A stretch of DNA of 64,000 nt from Phaeobacter sp. A36a-5a (GCF_037911135.1 NZ_JBBLYU010000001.1:1860001-1924000); one strand, 5' to 3'; positions 26,832 to 36,355 are shown, counted from the stretch's first letter. Numbers and translations are program-made. Notes: generated by a model not told the origin, from the sequence alone.

Positions 26832-27425
26832 GAGCAGCCAAACGACATTTGGGAGACCACTGAGCAGCGCCCGCGCGCCGATGTAGTCGCACCTGACCGT
26901 CGGTAACGAACAGATCGAGCGGGTGCCCTGGCTGTCGAAGATGGCATGCAGCTTGGTGTTCATTCTACACTTGCCTCGCCCCCTCTCGGGACATTGCTGC
27001 GCAATGCCCTGCCGGGCAAGGGATCAGGCGGCCGCACCTCCCTTCGTCGGTGAATTGATCCACTGGATCAGTTCCTTATCCTCCATAGTTCGCGGCCATG
27101 CTGATCGCTGTGCGGTGGGCTTTTAGATACGTCGCGTCGATCATCACGGCCTGTTCTTCGCCGTGCCCGGCGGCCAGGCCCGCCATCATCCGCGCGAAGA
27201 TGCCTTTCTCGCTTCAGCGCGTTCAGCGGCTGTAGAGAGTCTTATGCGGGCCGTACTCCCGAGGAGCATCGCACCAGCGCAACCCATCGCGATTGATAAA
27301 GATACTCCGCTCAACACACGTCGGCCATCAACGCGGGGCTCGCCGTGGGACTTGGGAAAGAAGGGCTCAAAGCGCGCCACCTGGGCATCCGTCAGCCAAA
27401 AAATCAGACAATTCACCGCTCCGTT
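26832..27425 (-). mobile_element. Degenerate IS5-family transposase remnant
   Basis: On the minus strand fragments in several frames read TDAQVARFEPFFPKSHGEPRVDGRRVLSG, GPHKTLY, ARMMAGLAAGHGEEQAVMIDATYLKAHRTA and MNTKLHAIFDS, then IGARALLSGLPNVVWLLGD, matching IS5-type transposases. The frame is broken by frameshifts and stops. About 50 bp with a palindromic core (CATTGCGCAGCAATG) interrupts it near 27000. The C-terminal third is cut off at 26832 by the duplicated nfeD segment. It is inactive and is evidence for IS-related rearrangement of the island's right end. Confidence 0.75.
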
Positions 27426-27473
27426 TCGGAACCGTGAATCACGCGTTGCAGCAGAAACCTTCTGATCCTGACC

Positions 27474-27893
27474 CTAGGCCTCTCGTTCGGCAGACACCAT
27501 CAGCCACCATGCAAGTAGCGGAAAACCAACAAGCTCGAAGGCGAACGAAGGGGCAATGGCAGCGCTGAATACCCCGCCGGTGTCCATGGCGCTTAGTCGG
27601 AACAGACCCGCAACTGCGATCATCGCCGACAGAATGATCAAGGTTGGGCGAAGCTGGCGCATTGCAAAACCTCCGATCATGAACACAGCACCGACGCCAA
27701 ACCAGACACCACCAATAAATCGTATGTGACTATCTTGAGCATGGAATGTTGCCGCATCGGTGATCGAAACGAAATCACGTGTCGATTGCCATCCCAGTGT
27801 CTTTATCCCGCCAAGGCCGACGTTCAAACCTAGGAGGACAATGACGGCACCAATGATCACGACGACCGCGTTCAGTAGTTTGATCTTCTTCAT
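27474..27893 (-). CDS. DUF4345 membrane protein
   Basis: 139 residues with about four hydrophobic helices (about 7-25, 62-80, 84-102, 112-132) and the conserved HIRFIGGVWFGVGAVFM stretch of DUF4345. The function is unknown. It is divergent from a TetR regulator across a 124-bp gap that holds two operator-like palindromes, so it is probably the regulator's target. Ribosome site AGGAG. Confidence 0.85.
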   Translation of the reverse strand: MKKIKLLNAVVVIIGAVIVLLGLNVGLGGIKTLGWQSTRDFVSITDAATFHAQDSHIRFIGGVWFGVGAVFMIGGFAMRQLRPTLIILSAMIAVAGLFRLSAMDTGGVFSAAIAPSFAFELVGFPLLAWWLMVSAEREA

Positions 27894-27935
27894 TTCATGT
27901 CTCCTAGAGGTTGGCGCTGAGGCTGAATAATAATT

Positions 27936-27994
27936 GGTACGCGTTCCATATTAATGAAAACTTGACATTGCAATATTTATTTGGGACGCGTTCC
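27936..27994. promoter_or_regulatory. Twin TetR-type operators
   Basis: GGTACGCGTTCC (27936-27947) and GGGACGCGTTCC (27983-27994) are near-palindromes 47 bp apart in the divergent DUF4345/TetR gap. They share the extended ending CGCGTTCCANATTA. A TetR-type repressor would bind both and control both genes. Confidence 0.65.
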
Positions 27995-28017
27995 AGATTA
28001 AATTGGAGTGTCCAACC

Positions 28018-28614
28018 ATGGCTAGACGCGCTGGCAGACCTCGCCGAAGCGAGACCGATATCCTTGGATTCCAGGCAAAAATTGGGAAGCACGCGCTTGA
28101 GATTTACCAAGCAGAAGGCTTCGAAGCGATTTCAATCCGGCGTCTGGCGAAGGAGGTTGGATGCGCGCCGATGACGATCTATGCGCATTTCGAGGGCAAG
28201 ACAGATATCCTGCGATACCTTTGGGCGGACGTCCTATCGGACATGTCAGATGAAATCCGGAAGACGCTAACGGTTATCGCTGCTCCAAGTGAACGGTTGC
28301 AGTCGGCGGCACAAACCTTTGTCGCCTATTGGACCAATCATCCCGATCATTTTCGACTTGTCTTTATGTCCAACGACGTGAACCGCGCGGATGTCAGTAC
28401 CTTCGTGAGCGATGAGAAGACTCTGGCACATTTCGCAGTCTTTTCAGATTTGATCCGAGAGGTTCTTCCGGACGCAGCCGATGTTCGAGTGAGGACCGAC
28501 ACGCTCATATCGGGAATGATCGGCATTGCTCTTTGCATGAACACTATCCCTGATTACCCTTGGGTCGATGCACCACTGATGACCGAACGTTTATTAAAAA
28601 GCGTCGTTGCATAA
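28018..28614 (+). CDS. TetR-family transcriptional repressor
   Basis: 198 residues from ATG 28018 (TGGAGTG upstream). The N-terminal TetR HTH is typical: ALEIYQAEGFEAISIRRLAKEVGCAPMTIYAHFEGK. A helical ligand domain follows (about 75-190). It is divergent from the DUF4345 gene with two palindromic sites between. Codon usage is less GC-rich than in the flanking core genes, suggesting acquired DNA. The effector cannot be inferred. Confidence 0.9.
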   Translation: MARRAGRPRRSETDILGFQAKIGKHALEIYQAEGFEAISIRRLAKEVGCAPMTIYAHFEGKTDILRYLWADVLSDMSDEIRKTLTVIAAPSERLQSAAQTFVAYWTNHPDHFRLVFMSNDVNRADVSTFVSDEKTLAHFAVFSDLIREVLPDAADVRVRTDTLISGMIGIALCMNTIPDYPWVDAPLMTERLLKSVVA

Positions 28615-28820
28615 GCCGATAGGCAGTTTCGGAATGAGACAGACTTCCATGCGATCAGCAGCATTGGACACAGTGGGCCGGTAGCATACTTGAGGCGATG
28701 CGGCGCCGAGAGACCAGCCCAAGCTTGTCCCAGGCCAACCGTGATAGGCTCAGGCCCGCCGAAATCACCCAATGCCGCACCTTAGACGGACCGTGGCTTT
28801 CAAAACTAGCGGTTGCGCTG

Positions 28821-29987
28821 CTACCCAGCATTGACAGCGGCGCTGGACGGGACGGGTCGCCGTTGCCATAGCATAACGATGATCGCTGTCGCCACGATCT
28901 GGACAGATGCGAAAACGATCATGGCCGACAGCAGGCCGAGCCTATCCGCCAGTGCGCCGCTGGCAATCACGGGCAGCGAGAAGCCGAAATAGGCATAGAC
29001 GAAGAGACCCGCCGTCGCCCGCGCCCGATCATCCGGCGCATGTAACGAGACCTCTGCCAGAGCGGCGAGATAGGTAAAGCCATAGCTGGCCGCACTGGTG
29101 ATGCAGGTGCCGATCAGAACAAATGCCAGAACCTTCAGCCAGACACCGGCCAGAAGAACGAGAAAGCCGAGCGGGATCAGGACAAACCCGAGGGCGAGCG
29201 CCCGTTCGTTGGTCATGCGGCGGGCAATCGGCTGGCACAGAAAGCCCACGAAGATCGCAAGAAAGATGACAAGGCCCGTCCAGCCGCCAAGGTCGTTCGC
29301 GGCGAGTTCCAGCGGAACAACCGCAATGGTCATACCTGTCGTGGACCAGGCCAGCGCCATCGCGGCCCCGAAAACCCAAACGCCAGCCGGGAACACCGGA
29401 AGGCGCAGAACCGATACCGACTTGGGCGTGTCGACCCGCGGCAATGCAAGGACAAGGACCGCAAGCACCGGTGCTGCCACAAACAGCGCAATATAGCTCG
29501 CAGGCAGCAAACTTGGCCCCTGCACACCAAGGCTGATACCGGTCGCCAGAGCGCCACCACCAAAGCCGAGAGATGTTGCGGAGGTGACAATCAGAGCGGC
29601 GCTCCTTGCGCGCTCCGCGCCGCGAATTTCCGTCATATAGGCGGTTCCGGCAGTCGTCGCGAGACCTGTCCCGATCCCGAGCAGGAAGCGCGCGATGACC
29701 AGGCTTGTCCAGCTTGGCACCTGCACCAGCAGCGCGGTTGCGACGACTCCGAAGATCAGCGCCAGTGTAATCGGAACCCGGCGACCGATCCGATCCGATA
29801 GCCCGCCCACCAGCAGCAGCGTCGGCATGAGACCTCCGACATAGGCCGCGAACGCGACCGTCACTGCCGTCGCCCCAACATCGCTTTCGGCGGCATAGAC
29901 ATCATAGAGCGGAGCCTGAAGGTTCACGGCGAATGTCACCGTGAACAAGCCAAAGGCAAGAAGCGAAATCGGGATGAGTTTGGACAT
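28821..29987 (-). CDS. MFS transporter
   Basis: 388 residues with about 12 membrane helices. The loop after helix 2 carries GGLSDRIGRRVPI, the MFS motif A. Arginine/glycine-rich helix 4 (RFLLGIGTGLATT) resembles drug:H+ antiporters of the DHA1 type. The substrate is unknown. It is divergent from a MocR-type regulator, a common pairing in which the regulator controls the exporter. The intergenic region has a palindromic site at 30056-30068. Confidence 0.88.
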   Translation of the reverse strand: MSKLIPISLLAFGLFTVTFAVNLQAPLYDVYAAESDVGATAVTVAFAAYVGGLMPTLLLVGGLSDRIGRRVPITLALIFGVVATALLVQVPSWTSLVIARFLLGIGTGLATTAGTAYMTEIRGAERARSAALIVTSATSLGFGGGALATGISLGVQGPSLLPASYIALFVAAPVLAVLVLALPRVDTPKSVSVLRLPVFPAGVWVFGAAMALAWSTTGMTIAVVPLELAANDLGGWTGLVIFLAIFVGFLCQPIARRMTNERALALGFVLIPLGFLVLLAGVWLKVLAFVLIGTCITSAASYGFTYLAALAEVSLHAPDDRARATAGLFVYAYFGFSLPVIASGALADRLGLLSAMIVFASVQIVATAIIVMLWQRRPVPSSAAVNAG

Positions 29988-30055
29988 GGGGTGGACCTTG
30001 AAGGTTGACTTCAGATCGGAATGCCATGAGCCTCTAAATATGACAATTTTTCTAT

Positions 30056-30068
30056 TGTACTAATTACA
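30056..30068. promoter_or_regulatory. Candidate MocR operator
   Basis: TGTA-CTAAT-TACA is an inverted repeat with a 5-bp centre, 8 bp before the regulator start and about 70 bp from the MFS start. Confidence 0.5.
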
Positions 30069-30076
30069 TTGAAGAG

Positions 30077-31411
30077 ATGAGGAAATCCAGATACATACGC
30101 TTGGCCGACATGCTCTCGGCAGTGATCCGGCAGGGCAAGCTTGCCCCGGGCACCAAACTCCCGACACATCGGGCGTTTGCGGAGCAGTTCAACGTCGCCC
30201 TCGCCACGGCGACGCGCGCCTACGGGGAGCTTGAACGTCGCGGGCTGATTGTCGGCGAGGCTGGTCGCGGCACCTATGTGCGCGACCTTGACCTGCCGAC
30301 GACGCTTGGTGTTCGACAGACCGTCAGCGATGGTCTCGTCGACCTCGTCTTCAACATGCCGGGTGACGCAGCCGATGCAGATATGCTGCGTGCTGGCCTT
30401 CGGCGGCTTGCGACCACGGGTGATCTTGAGGCGATGCTGCGCTACCAGCCCCATGGCGGACGCACCCACGAACGCCGGATCATCGCCGAAAATCTCACAT
30501 CAACGCTTGGTCCCATTGATCCCGAATGCCTGTTGGTCACCTCCGGTGGCCAGCATGGATTGGCCATCATCGCCCTTGGGCTATTTCAACGCGGTGACGC
30601 CATCGCTACCGACACGCTGACCTACCCCGGCTTCAAATCCATCGCGACATTGCAGGGGGTTGACCTTATCCCGGTTGACGGGCGGGACGGCGTGATGAGC
30701 CCGGATGATCTGGACAGACAGTGCCGCGACCGAAAGATCCGGGCAATCTATCTGATGCCCACCGTCCATAATCCCCTGGGCGCAGTCATGGACGAACCAA
30801 CGCGCCACCGTCTGATCGGCGTCGCGCGCAAACATGATCTTCTGGTGATCGAGGACGCTGCATACGCCTTTCTGGAGCCGGACCCGCCGCCGAGCCTCAT
30901 CTCGCTTGCGCCGGAGCGTACCGTTCATGTGGGCGGCTTCTCCAAGAGCCTCGCCACGGGGCTACGCCTGGGATACGTGATCGCCCCTGCAAACCATTGC
31001 GACAGACTGCTTGAAGCGATCCGGGCGACAACATGGAACACCCCGGCGCTCATTTCCGGTCTGGTCACGGGCTGGGTGGAAGATGGCACGCTGGTGGCTT
31101 CGGAGGAAAACCGCAGACGGGATGGCGCTGAGCGCCAGCAGCTCTGCCGGACCGCGTTGGGTGGCGCGCGCATCCTGTCGCACCCGAATGCAGGTTTTGC
31201 CTGGCTGCCGTTGGAAAAGGGTGGCCGCGCCGAGCCTATCGTCACACGTCTGAAAGAACACGGCATCTCGGCATCGGGAGCAGACCCCTTTGCGACAACC
31301 GTTGCTGTGCCACAGGCATTGCGGCTCGCTTTCGGTGGCATTTCAAAGAGTGAGTTGAGGGAGGTTTTCCAGACCGTCCGAAAAGCCGTCGAGGAAACTT
31401 CGATAGCCTAG
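30077..31411 (+). CDS. MocR-type regulator (GntR HTH + PLP aminotransferase fold)
   Basis: 444 residues. An N-terminal GntR-type winged HTH (about 5-70, LADMLSAVIRQGKLAPGTKLPTHRAFAEQ) joins a fold-type I aminotransferase domain. The PLP lysine lies in VGGFSKSLATGLRLGYVI, and TVHNPLGAVMDEPTR and EDAAYAFLEP are typical. Such proteins use PLP adducts as effectors (PdxR, GabR, TauR). It is divergent from the MFS exporter and likely controls it. Confidence 0.9.
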   Translation: MRKSRYIRLADMLSAVIRQGKLAPGTKLPTHRAFAEQFNVALATATRAYGELERRGLIVGEAGRGTYVRDLDLPTTLGVRQTVSDGLVDLVFNMPGDAADADMLRAGLRRLATTGDLEAMLRYQPHGGRTHERRIIAENLTSTLGPIDPECLLVTSGGQHGLAIIALGLFQRGDAIATDTLTYPGFKSIATLQGVDLIPVDGRDGVMSPDDLDRQCRDRKIRAIYLMPTVHNPLGAVMDEPTRHRLIGVARKHDLLVIEDAAYAFLEPDPPPSLISLAPERTVHVGGFSKSLATGLRLGYVIAPANHCDRLLEAIRATTWNTPALISGLVTGWVEDGTLVASEENRRRDGAERQQLCRTALGGARILSHPNAGFAWLPLEKGGRAEPIVTRLKEHGISASGADPFATTVAVPQALRLAFGGISKSELREVFQTVRKAVEETSIA

Positions 31412-31714
31412 GGAAGCTCCGGCACCGGCTGTCGAGCGAATACCGCGAACTGACGTTTGCCGCCGGTTCATCTTAGGTGCCGCTTGCTGACGGCACATCC
31501 GGCAAAGGGGGGAATGAGCATTGGCAGCCGTGTCATGCCAAACGTCCAACACTCCGCACCCATCCGAAAGGCAGGGCTTCAGACACGGGCGGCCTCATCG
31601 GCCAGAAACGCCCCCTGACACCAGACACGTATGGCGAATGGACAGTTGCAACCGCAAACCGTGCGAAAGCAGGCACCTTGATGTGGTGCCTGCTTCGATT
31701 GCTGTACTGGTCCC
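31412..31714. other. Gap with bidirectional terminator
   Basis: This 303-bp gap contains the inverted repeat AAGCAGGCACC (31667-31677) / GGTGCCTGCTT (31685-31695), a terminator for the convergent MocR and VCBS genes. The rest shows no gene. Confidence 0.65.
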
Positions 31715-34700
31715 CTAGGCAAACAGGATGTCATCTGATCCCAAAATGGTGATCGTCACAGTTTCCGTGTCCAGACCGCCATCGCCGTCATCGACCGTGT
31801 AGGCAAAGCTGTCTGTGGCCGTCTCCCCGCTGTTCAAATGCTCGAACATACCGTCTGCGGAATAGGTGAACGTGCCGTCGCCGTTGTTGATGACATCGCC
31901 AAGGGTGCCGCTGTCGTCAATCGTGAACACAAAGGTATCGCTGTCAGGATCGGTGACATTTGCTGCAACCGTGACCGAGGGGCTGGGGCCATTCAGGGTT
32001 GAGCTGAACTGAACCCCGTCCACGCGCAGATCATCGGTCCGCGCATACTCATAGTTAAGCGGGCCGACCGAAATCTGGGCATCCACCGTGACACCGCCTC
32101 CAAGATCCAAGCCTGCGATGTCCAGCTCGATGCTGTCGATGTTCTGATTGGTGTCGGCAAACAAGATCCACTGAGGGTTCGACAGGTCGACATCGCCGTT
32201 GCCCCCGTTGATGACCCAATCGGTCGAGGCGATTGTCTGTCCCGTCCCATCCACGAACACCTCGCCCGCGAATGCCCAGCCGGTGCTATTGGGGTTGGGC
32301 TGGACGATCACCCCGTTGCCCTCGCTGAGATACTGCGCGGCGATCTGATCAAAGGTGAAATTCGCGCCCCCGTCGCGCTGGATAGACGCCGCCGTGCCCG
32401 TGTCGAAATCGTAGACATAGAAACGCCCGGCATTGGGGATCGTTTGGGCCCCGACGCTGTCGGAACTGGCGACCTGCGGATCTTCGTCGACAGTGCCTGT
32501 CACCGCTTGTGCCACCGGAGCGTCATTTGTGCCGTTCACTGTGAACGACAGGGTTTGCGTGTCAGAGCCGCCGTTGCCGTCCTGCACGGTTACATCATAC
32601 TCAATCATCAGCGTCTCGCCCGCGGCCAGATAGGCCGCATCCACCGCGCCTATGTCAAAAGCCCAGTCCACAGAGCCGGACGCTTGCGCTGCGGTGCTGT
32701 TCACGCTGAGCTCGATCAGGGCCAGCGCCTGCGCCGAGGTCAGCCCGCCTGCATCGCCAACAAAGCGCACCGCATCAATCTCTGCCGTGTGCTCATCCGT
32801 GACATCGACATCGTTGAATTCAATCGTGCCCTGACGGGTGATCTCCATATCGTAGTCAAGGCCGACAAAGTAATTGGTCTCGTTGTCACCATCACTCGCC
32901 AGAAACAGCTTGAGACCCAAAGACGGATCAATCGCGTTGGTTTGATCGGGTGTTGAGGACGCCGGGTCAAAGCCATCAAACGTGCCAATCAGCGCACCCG
33001 AACTGCTGAACACCGAGATGACATCGCTGAGACCGTCGAGGACGATTTCGAGGCTAAAGGTATTCTGCTGCCCGCCGCTCAGATTGAGTAGGTTCAGCTC
33101 AATCGCACCATCCTGTAGCGAGTCTCCCGGCTGCGAGTCCGTCTTGAGCTCGCCGTTATACAGGCGTCCCGCCCTGCTGTTGACAGAGAAATACGACATC
33201 TGGCCGACACCATCGGTGAGACCAAAAAAGACGTCCTGATCGCCGCCTGTCCGTGCGACTTCACCCTGAACAGTCACGACGACCTTGTCGTTCGCCTCCA
33301 GCGCGCCTTGCTCGACAATATCAAAAACGGTGTGTGGCGCACGCCTGTCTTCGGTGTTGATATTCACCCGCATCGCATCCTGACCGCCGACCGTCTGGAT
33401 CGAAGCCGTGCCGCTTGTGGGATCAAAGGCCTCGATGAAATCTTGCGCGTCAAAGCTGCCGGTTGTGGTAAAGCCCGCGCCGATCTCTTCCACCAGATCA
33501 GAGTTTGCGACATTGATGATCGGCGCGTCGTTCTGGCCGGTGACGGTGATCGTCACGGTTTCGGTCGCAGTGCCGCCATTGCCATCATCCACAGTGTAGG
33601 TGAAGCTGTCGGTTGCTGTCTCTCCAACCGCGAGGCTGTCAAACGCGCCGCTGGGGTCATAGCCAAACGTGCCATCGCCGTTGTCGGTGACCGCGCCAAG
33701 CGTGCCTGTGGTGTCGACGCTGAACGTGTGGCTGTCAGCGGCATCGACATCTGTGAAGTCCGCCGCAATGGTGATGGCAGGACCGTCTTCGTCGGCAGTA
33801 TCGGTTACCGCCATGGCAACCGGCGCGTCGTTCTGGCCGGTGACGGTGATCGTCACGGTTTCGGTCGCAGTGCCGCCATTGCCATCATCCACAGTGTAGG
33901 TGAAGCTGTCGGTTGCTGTTTCTCCAACCGCGAGGCTGTCAAACGCGCCGCTGGGGTCATAGCCAAACGTGCCATCGCCGTTGTCGGTGACCGTTCCCAG
34001 CGTAGCACTCGTGTCGATGCTGAATGTGTGGGTGTCGGTGGCATCCACGTCCAAGTAATCAGCCGAAACGGTGACGGCCGGGCCGTCTTCGTCAACGGTC
34101 GCAGACACGGCCATGGCTACAGGGCCGTCGTTTTGTCCTTCGATCACGATATCATAGGTGACAGTTGTGATATTGCCTTCGTCATCCGATATCACCAGCG
34201 TCACGGTTTCGGTTGTGCTCTCGCCCGCGCCGAGACTGTCGTAGGCGGTCCCGGGATCAAAGGACAGGCTTGCACCGCCGCCGACCCCGATTTGGCTGGT
34301 CTGGCTGGCTCCACTGTCCTGCGCCGTCAATGTCCCGCCGCCGGTAACACTTGCCGATACCAGTTCCACCGATGTCCCATCCAGATCGTAGTAGTCCACC
34401 TGGAACTGCAGCGCGTCACCTTCCGACGTGCTCAAACCCTCATCGCGCAGGATCACCAGAGGCGCGTTGTCGCCCGCCAGATCAAATGTGAAATCGTCGA
34501 ATTGCAGCACTTCAAAACTGTGCAGAAAATCGCAGCCGTCCTCGCCCTGGACATAGGTCCAGGGTCCACGGCCAAAACCTGAAACCTGATAGTCCAGCAC
34601 AGAACCGGAAAAAACCGCAGTGTCCCGTCCCTTGCCACCAAACATGACATCGTTGCCGCCGCCGCCTTCCACGGTGTCGTCACCTCGTCCGGTATAGATA

Positions 34701-34831
34701 CGGTCACGGTACTCGGAGCCGGTGACATCATCGTTTCCCCGGCGCGTCCAGATGAATTGTCCACGGGATGCGTCCGACGCATCTACTTCCATATCAGTAT
34801 TTCTCAGATAACCACGACCGCGATATCCCAT
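31715..34831 (-). CDS. VCBS/cadherin-like repeat protein with N-terminal RTX repeats
   Basis: 1038 residues. Near the N-terminus (about 30-80) are RTX-like calcium repeats (GRGDDTVEGGGGNDVMFGGKGRD). The rest is VCBS/cadherin-like beta domains (DEDGPAVTVSADYLDVDATDTHTFSID, GTFGYDPSGAFDSLAVGETATDSFTYTVDDGNGG). Two neighbouring repeats are identical over 173 bp but for one base. No signal peptide is visible, which fits type I secretion. No secretion ABC transporter lies in the window, and the last residues (GSDDILFA) are short and acidic/hydrophobic as in some type I signals. It is probably a surface adhesin; the role is inference. Ribosome site GGAG. Confidence 0.85.
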   Translation of the reverse strand: MGYRGRGYLRNTDMEVDASDASRGQFIWTRRGNDDVTGSEYRDRIYTGRGDDTVEGGGGNDVMFGGKGRDTAVFSGSVLDYQVSGFGRGPWTYVQGEDGCDFLHSFEVLQFDDFTFDLAGDNAPLVILRDEGLSTSEGDALQFQVDYYDLDGTSVELVSASVTGGGTLTAQDSGASQTSQIGVGGGASLSFDPGTAYDSLGAGESTTETVTLVISDDEGNITTVTYDIVIEGQNDGPVAMAVSATVDEDGPAVTVSADYLDVDATDTHTFSIDTSATLGTVTDNGDGTFGYDPSGAFDSLAVGETATDSFTYTVDDGNGGTATETVTITVTGQNDAPVAMAVTDTADEDGPAITIAADFTDVDAADSHTFSVDTTGTLGAVTDNGDGTFGYDPSGAFDSLAVGETATDSFTYTVDDGNGGTATETVTITVTGQNDAPIINVANSDLVEEIGAGFTTTGSFDAQDFIEAFDPTSGTASIQTVGGQDAMRVNINTEDRRAPHTVFDIVEQGALEANDKVVVTVQGEVARTGGDQDVFFGLTDGVGQMSYFSVNSRAGRLYNGELKTDSQPGDSLQDGAIELNLLNLSGGQQNTFSLEIVLDGLSDVISVFSSSGALIGTFDGFDPASSTPDQTNAIDPSLGLKLFLASDGDNETNYFVGLDYDMEITRQGTIEFNDVDVTDEHTAEIDAVRFVGDAGGLTSAQALALIELSVNSTAAQASGSVDWAFDIGAVDAAYLAAGETLMIEYDVTVQDGNGGSDTQTLSFTVNGTNDAPVAQAVTGTVDEDPQVASSDSVGAQTIPNAGRFYVYDFDTGTAASIQRDGGANFTFDQIAAQYLSEGNGVIVQPNPNSTGWAFAGEVFVDGTGQTIASTDWVINGGNGDVDLSNPQWILFADTNQNIDSIELDIAGLDLGGGVTVDAQISVGPLNYEYARTDDLRVDGVQFSSTLNGPSPSVTVAANVTDPDSDTFVFTIDDSGTLGDVINNGDGTFTYSADGMFEHLNSGETATDSFAYTVDDGDGGLDTETVTITILGSDDILFA
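33521..33693 (-). repeat. VCBS tandem DNA repeat, unit 1
   Basis: 173 bp identical to 33821-33993 with one mismatch, 300-bp period. It encodes the same VCBS segment. It reflects recent duplication or gene conversion within the adhesin gene. Confidence 0.95.
33821..33993 (-). repeat. VCBS tandem DNA repeat, unit 2
   Basis: The second copy of the 173-bp unit, 300 bp from the first. The single difference is C/T at 33620/33920. Repeat number may vary among strains. Confidence 0.95.
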
Positions 34832-35056
34832 GGTGATACTCCGTTATTGTCATTGGACAGCTTTCGGGCCCCATCCCCTAGCCTTCCTGCGACCTCTGAT
34901 CCGAGACCAGAAACACGCAAAAACAAGCTAATTTTTAATAAGTTAAGGATGGGAGCGACAATCACCCGAACGGGTGATTTTTATGGGCGAAACAGAAAGT
35001 TATTCCATTGGAAACAGTAATGCGTTCAAGATAACCCAAATGAGTTGGGGGAGATA
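34832..35056. promoter_or_regulatory. Regulatory gap with a palindrome (34961-34978)
   Basis: ATCACCCGAACGGGTGAT (8-bp arms, AA centre) lies 78 bp before the transporter start, in AT-rich DNA. A run of T follows, but no plus-strand gene precedes it, so an operator is more likely than a terminator. The gap carries the divergent promoters of the VCBS gene and the transporter-kinase operon. Confidence 0.6.
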
Positions 35057-36355
35057 ATGAGAACCACCAATCGGGTTATGAGCGGCTGGCAGCTTTTCTG
35101 TTTCAGCGTTCTCAGCGCACCATTGGCCATGGTCAGCTTCGCAATCGTGAGCTTTGCGCCAACCTTTTACGCAATAGACATGGGGTTGGGGCTGGCGGTT
35201 GTAGGGGCCGTGTTTATGTTTGGTCGCTTGTTTGACGTGTTCACGGACCCATTGATTGGAGCGCTGAGCGATCGGACCTTCGGCGCACGCGGCCCCCGAG
35301 TACCGTGGATGCTGTTTTCTTTCCCCGGGGTTTTGCTGTTTGCCTGGTTGCTGCTCTCGCCCCCGGATGGGGTTGGTCCGGTGTATCTGTTCTGTGTGAT
35401 CTCCGGCTATTTGCTTTTTGTGACCGCTTTTGATGTGCCTTACTCCAGCATTGGTTTGGAGATTTCTCCCAATGTGCACGAGCGCTCGGTGCTGGCTGGC
35501 ACCAAGGCTGTGTTTCAAATCCTGGGCGCCCTGGCCGCGTCACTGGCGCCCGTGATCATTGGGGCGCAGATGGGTCTGTCGCTGCGCACATTGGCGCTGG
35601 CCTTTCTCATAACGATGCCTGTCGCGATGGCGTTTTTTCTGATCTGGGCGCCGCGACAGCAAAGCCGGGAGGCCCGGACCCGTTTAAGCCTGTGGACTGC
35701 GTGGCGTAACTGCTTGCAGGAGCGCGCGTTTCGCAGGCTGATGATTGCGTTCTTTGCCGTGCAGGCAGCCAACGCGATGACGGTCGGCCTATTGGTGCTG
35801 TTTGTCAGCCATGTTCTGAATGCACCTGCGGTGGTGGGTCAGATGTTCTTGCTGCTGCTGGTGGGCACGGCAGTCTTTGTGCCACTGTGGATCTGGCTTT
35901 CCAGCATGATCGGCAAGCGCCGAACTTGGACAGTCGCGATCACGATTTGCGCCGGTGTCTTGTCGGGCTGCTACATGGTTGGCGCCGGCGACATCCTATT
36001 GATGCAGGTGATCTGTGTCGGCCTGGGGGCCTGCATGACCTGTGATGCGGTGATGCCAACGTCGATGCTTGCAGATATCGTCGCTCGGGATGAAGCCGAC
36101 AGCGGCTACCCAAGAGCTGCCAGCTATTTGGCCCTGAAAAACGCGGCTTCCAAGATGGCCTTTGTTGCGCCAATGGGGATCGCTTTTCCGATCCTGGGTT
36201 TGGCCGGTTTCGACAAATCCGGCGTAAATGGCCCGGAGACCTTTGGCATCCTGCTATTCTTCTTTGCCGGGCTTCCCGCTGTGCTGCGGCTGGCGGTTGC
36301 AGGATATCTCTGGCGCCGGGCAGGTGATGTGACGGTCACAACCACCCCAGCATGA
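35057..36355 (+). CDS. GPH/MelB-type MFS symporter
   Basis: 432 residues from ATG 35057, with TGGGGGAG before it; the frame extends upstream to a TTG at 35045. The first 130 residues match the glycoside-pentoside-hexuronide symporter signature: FMFGRLFDVFTDPLIGALSDRT with GARGPRVPWM. There are about 12 transmembrane helices. Members import sugars or other polar solutes with Na+ or H+. It overlaps the histidine kinase gene by 4 bp (ATGA), so transporter and kinase are made together. The VCBS gene is divergent across a palindrome. Confidence 0.9.
   Translation: MRTTNRVMSGWQLFCFSVLSAPLAMVSFAIVSFAPTFYAIDMGLGLAVVGAVFMFGRLFDVFTDPLIGALSDRTFGARGPRVPWMLFSFPGVLLFAWLLLSPPDGVGPVYLFCVISGYLLFVTAFDVPYSSIGLEISPNVHERSVLAGTKAVFQILGALAASLAPVIIGAQMGLSLRTLALAFLITMPVAMAFFLIWAPRQQSREARTRLSLWTAWRNCLQERAFRRLMIAFFAVQAANAMTVGLLVLFVSHVLNAPAVVGQMFLLLLVGTAVFVPLWIWLSSMIGKRRTWTVAITICAGVLSGCYMVGAGDILLMQVICVGLGACMTCDAVMPTSMLADIVARDEADSGYPRAASYLALKNAASKMAFVAPMGIAFPILGLAGFDKSGVNGPETFGILLFFFAGLPAVLRLAVAGYLWRRAGDVTVTTTPA

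Noticed and set aside
33308-34582. A 424-codon plus-strand frame inside the VCBS gene
   Set aside because: It is the mirror of a GC-rich repetitive gene and has no domain; the minus-strand VCBS reading has consistent domains and a ribosome site.
34961-34978. Palindrome as a terminator
   Set aside because: T residues follow on the plus strand but no plus-strand gene precedes it; an operator is more likely.
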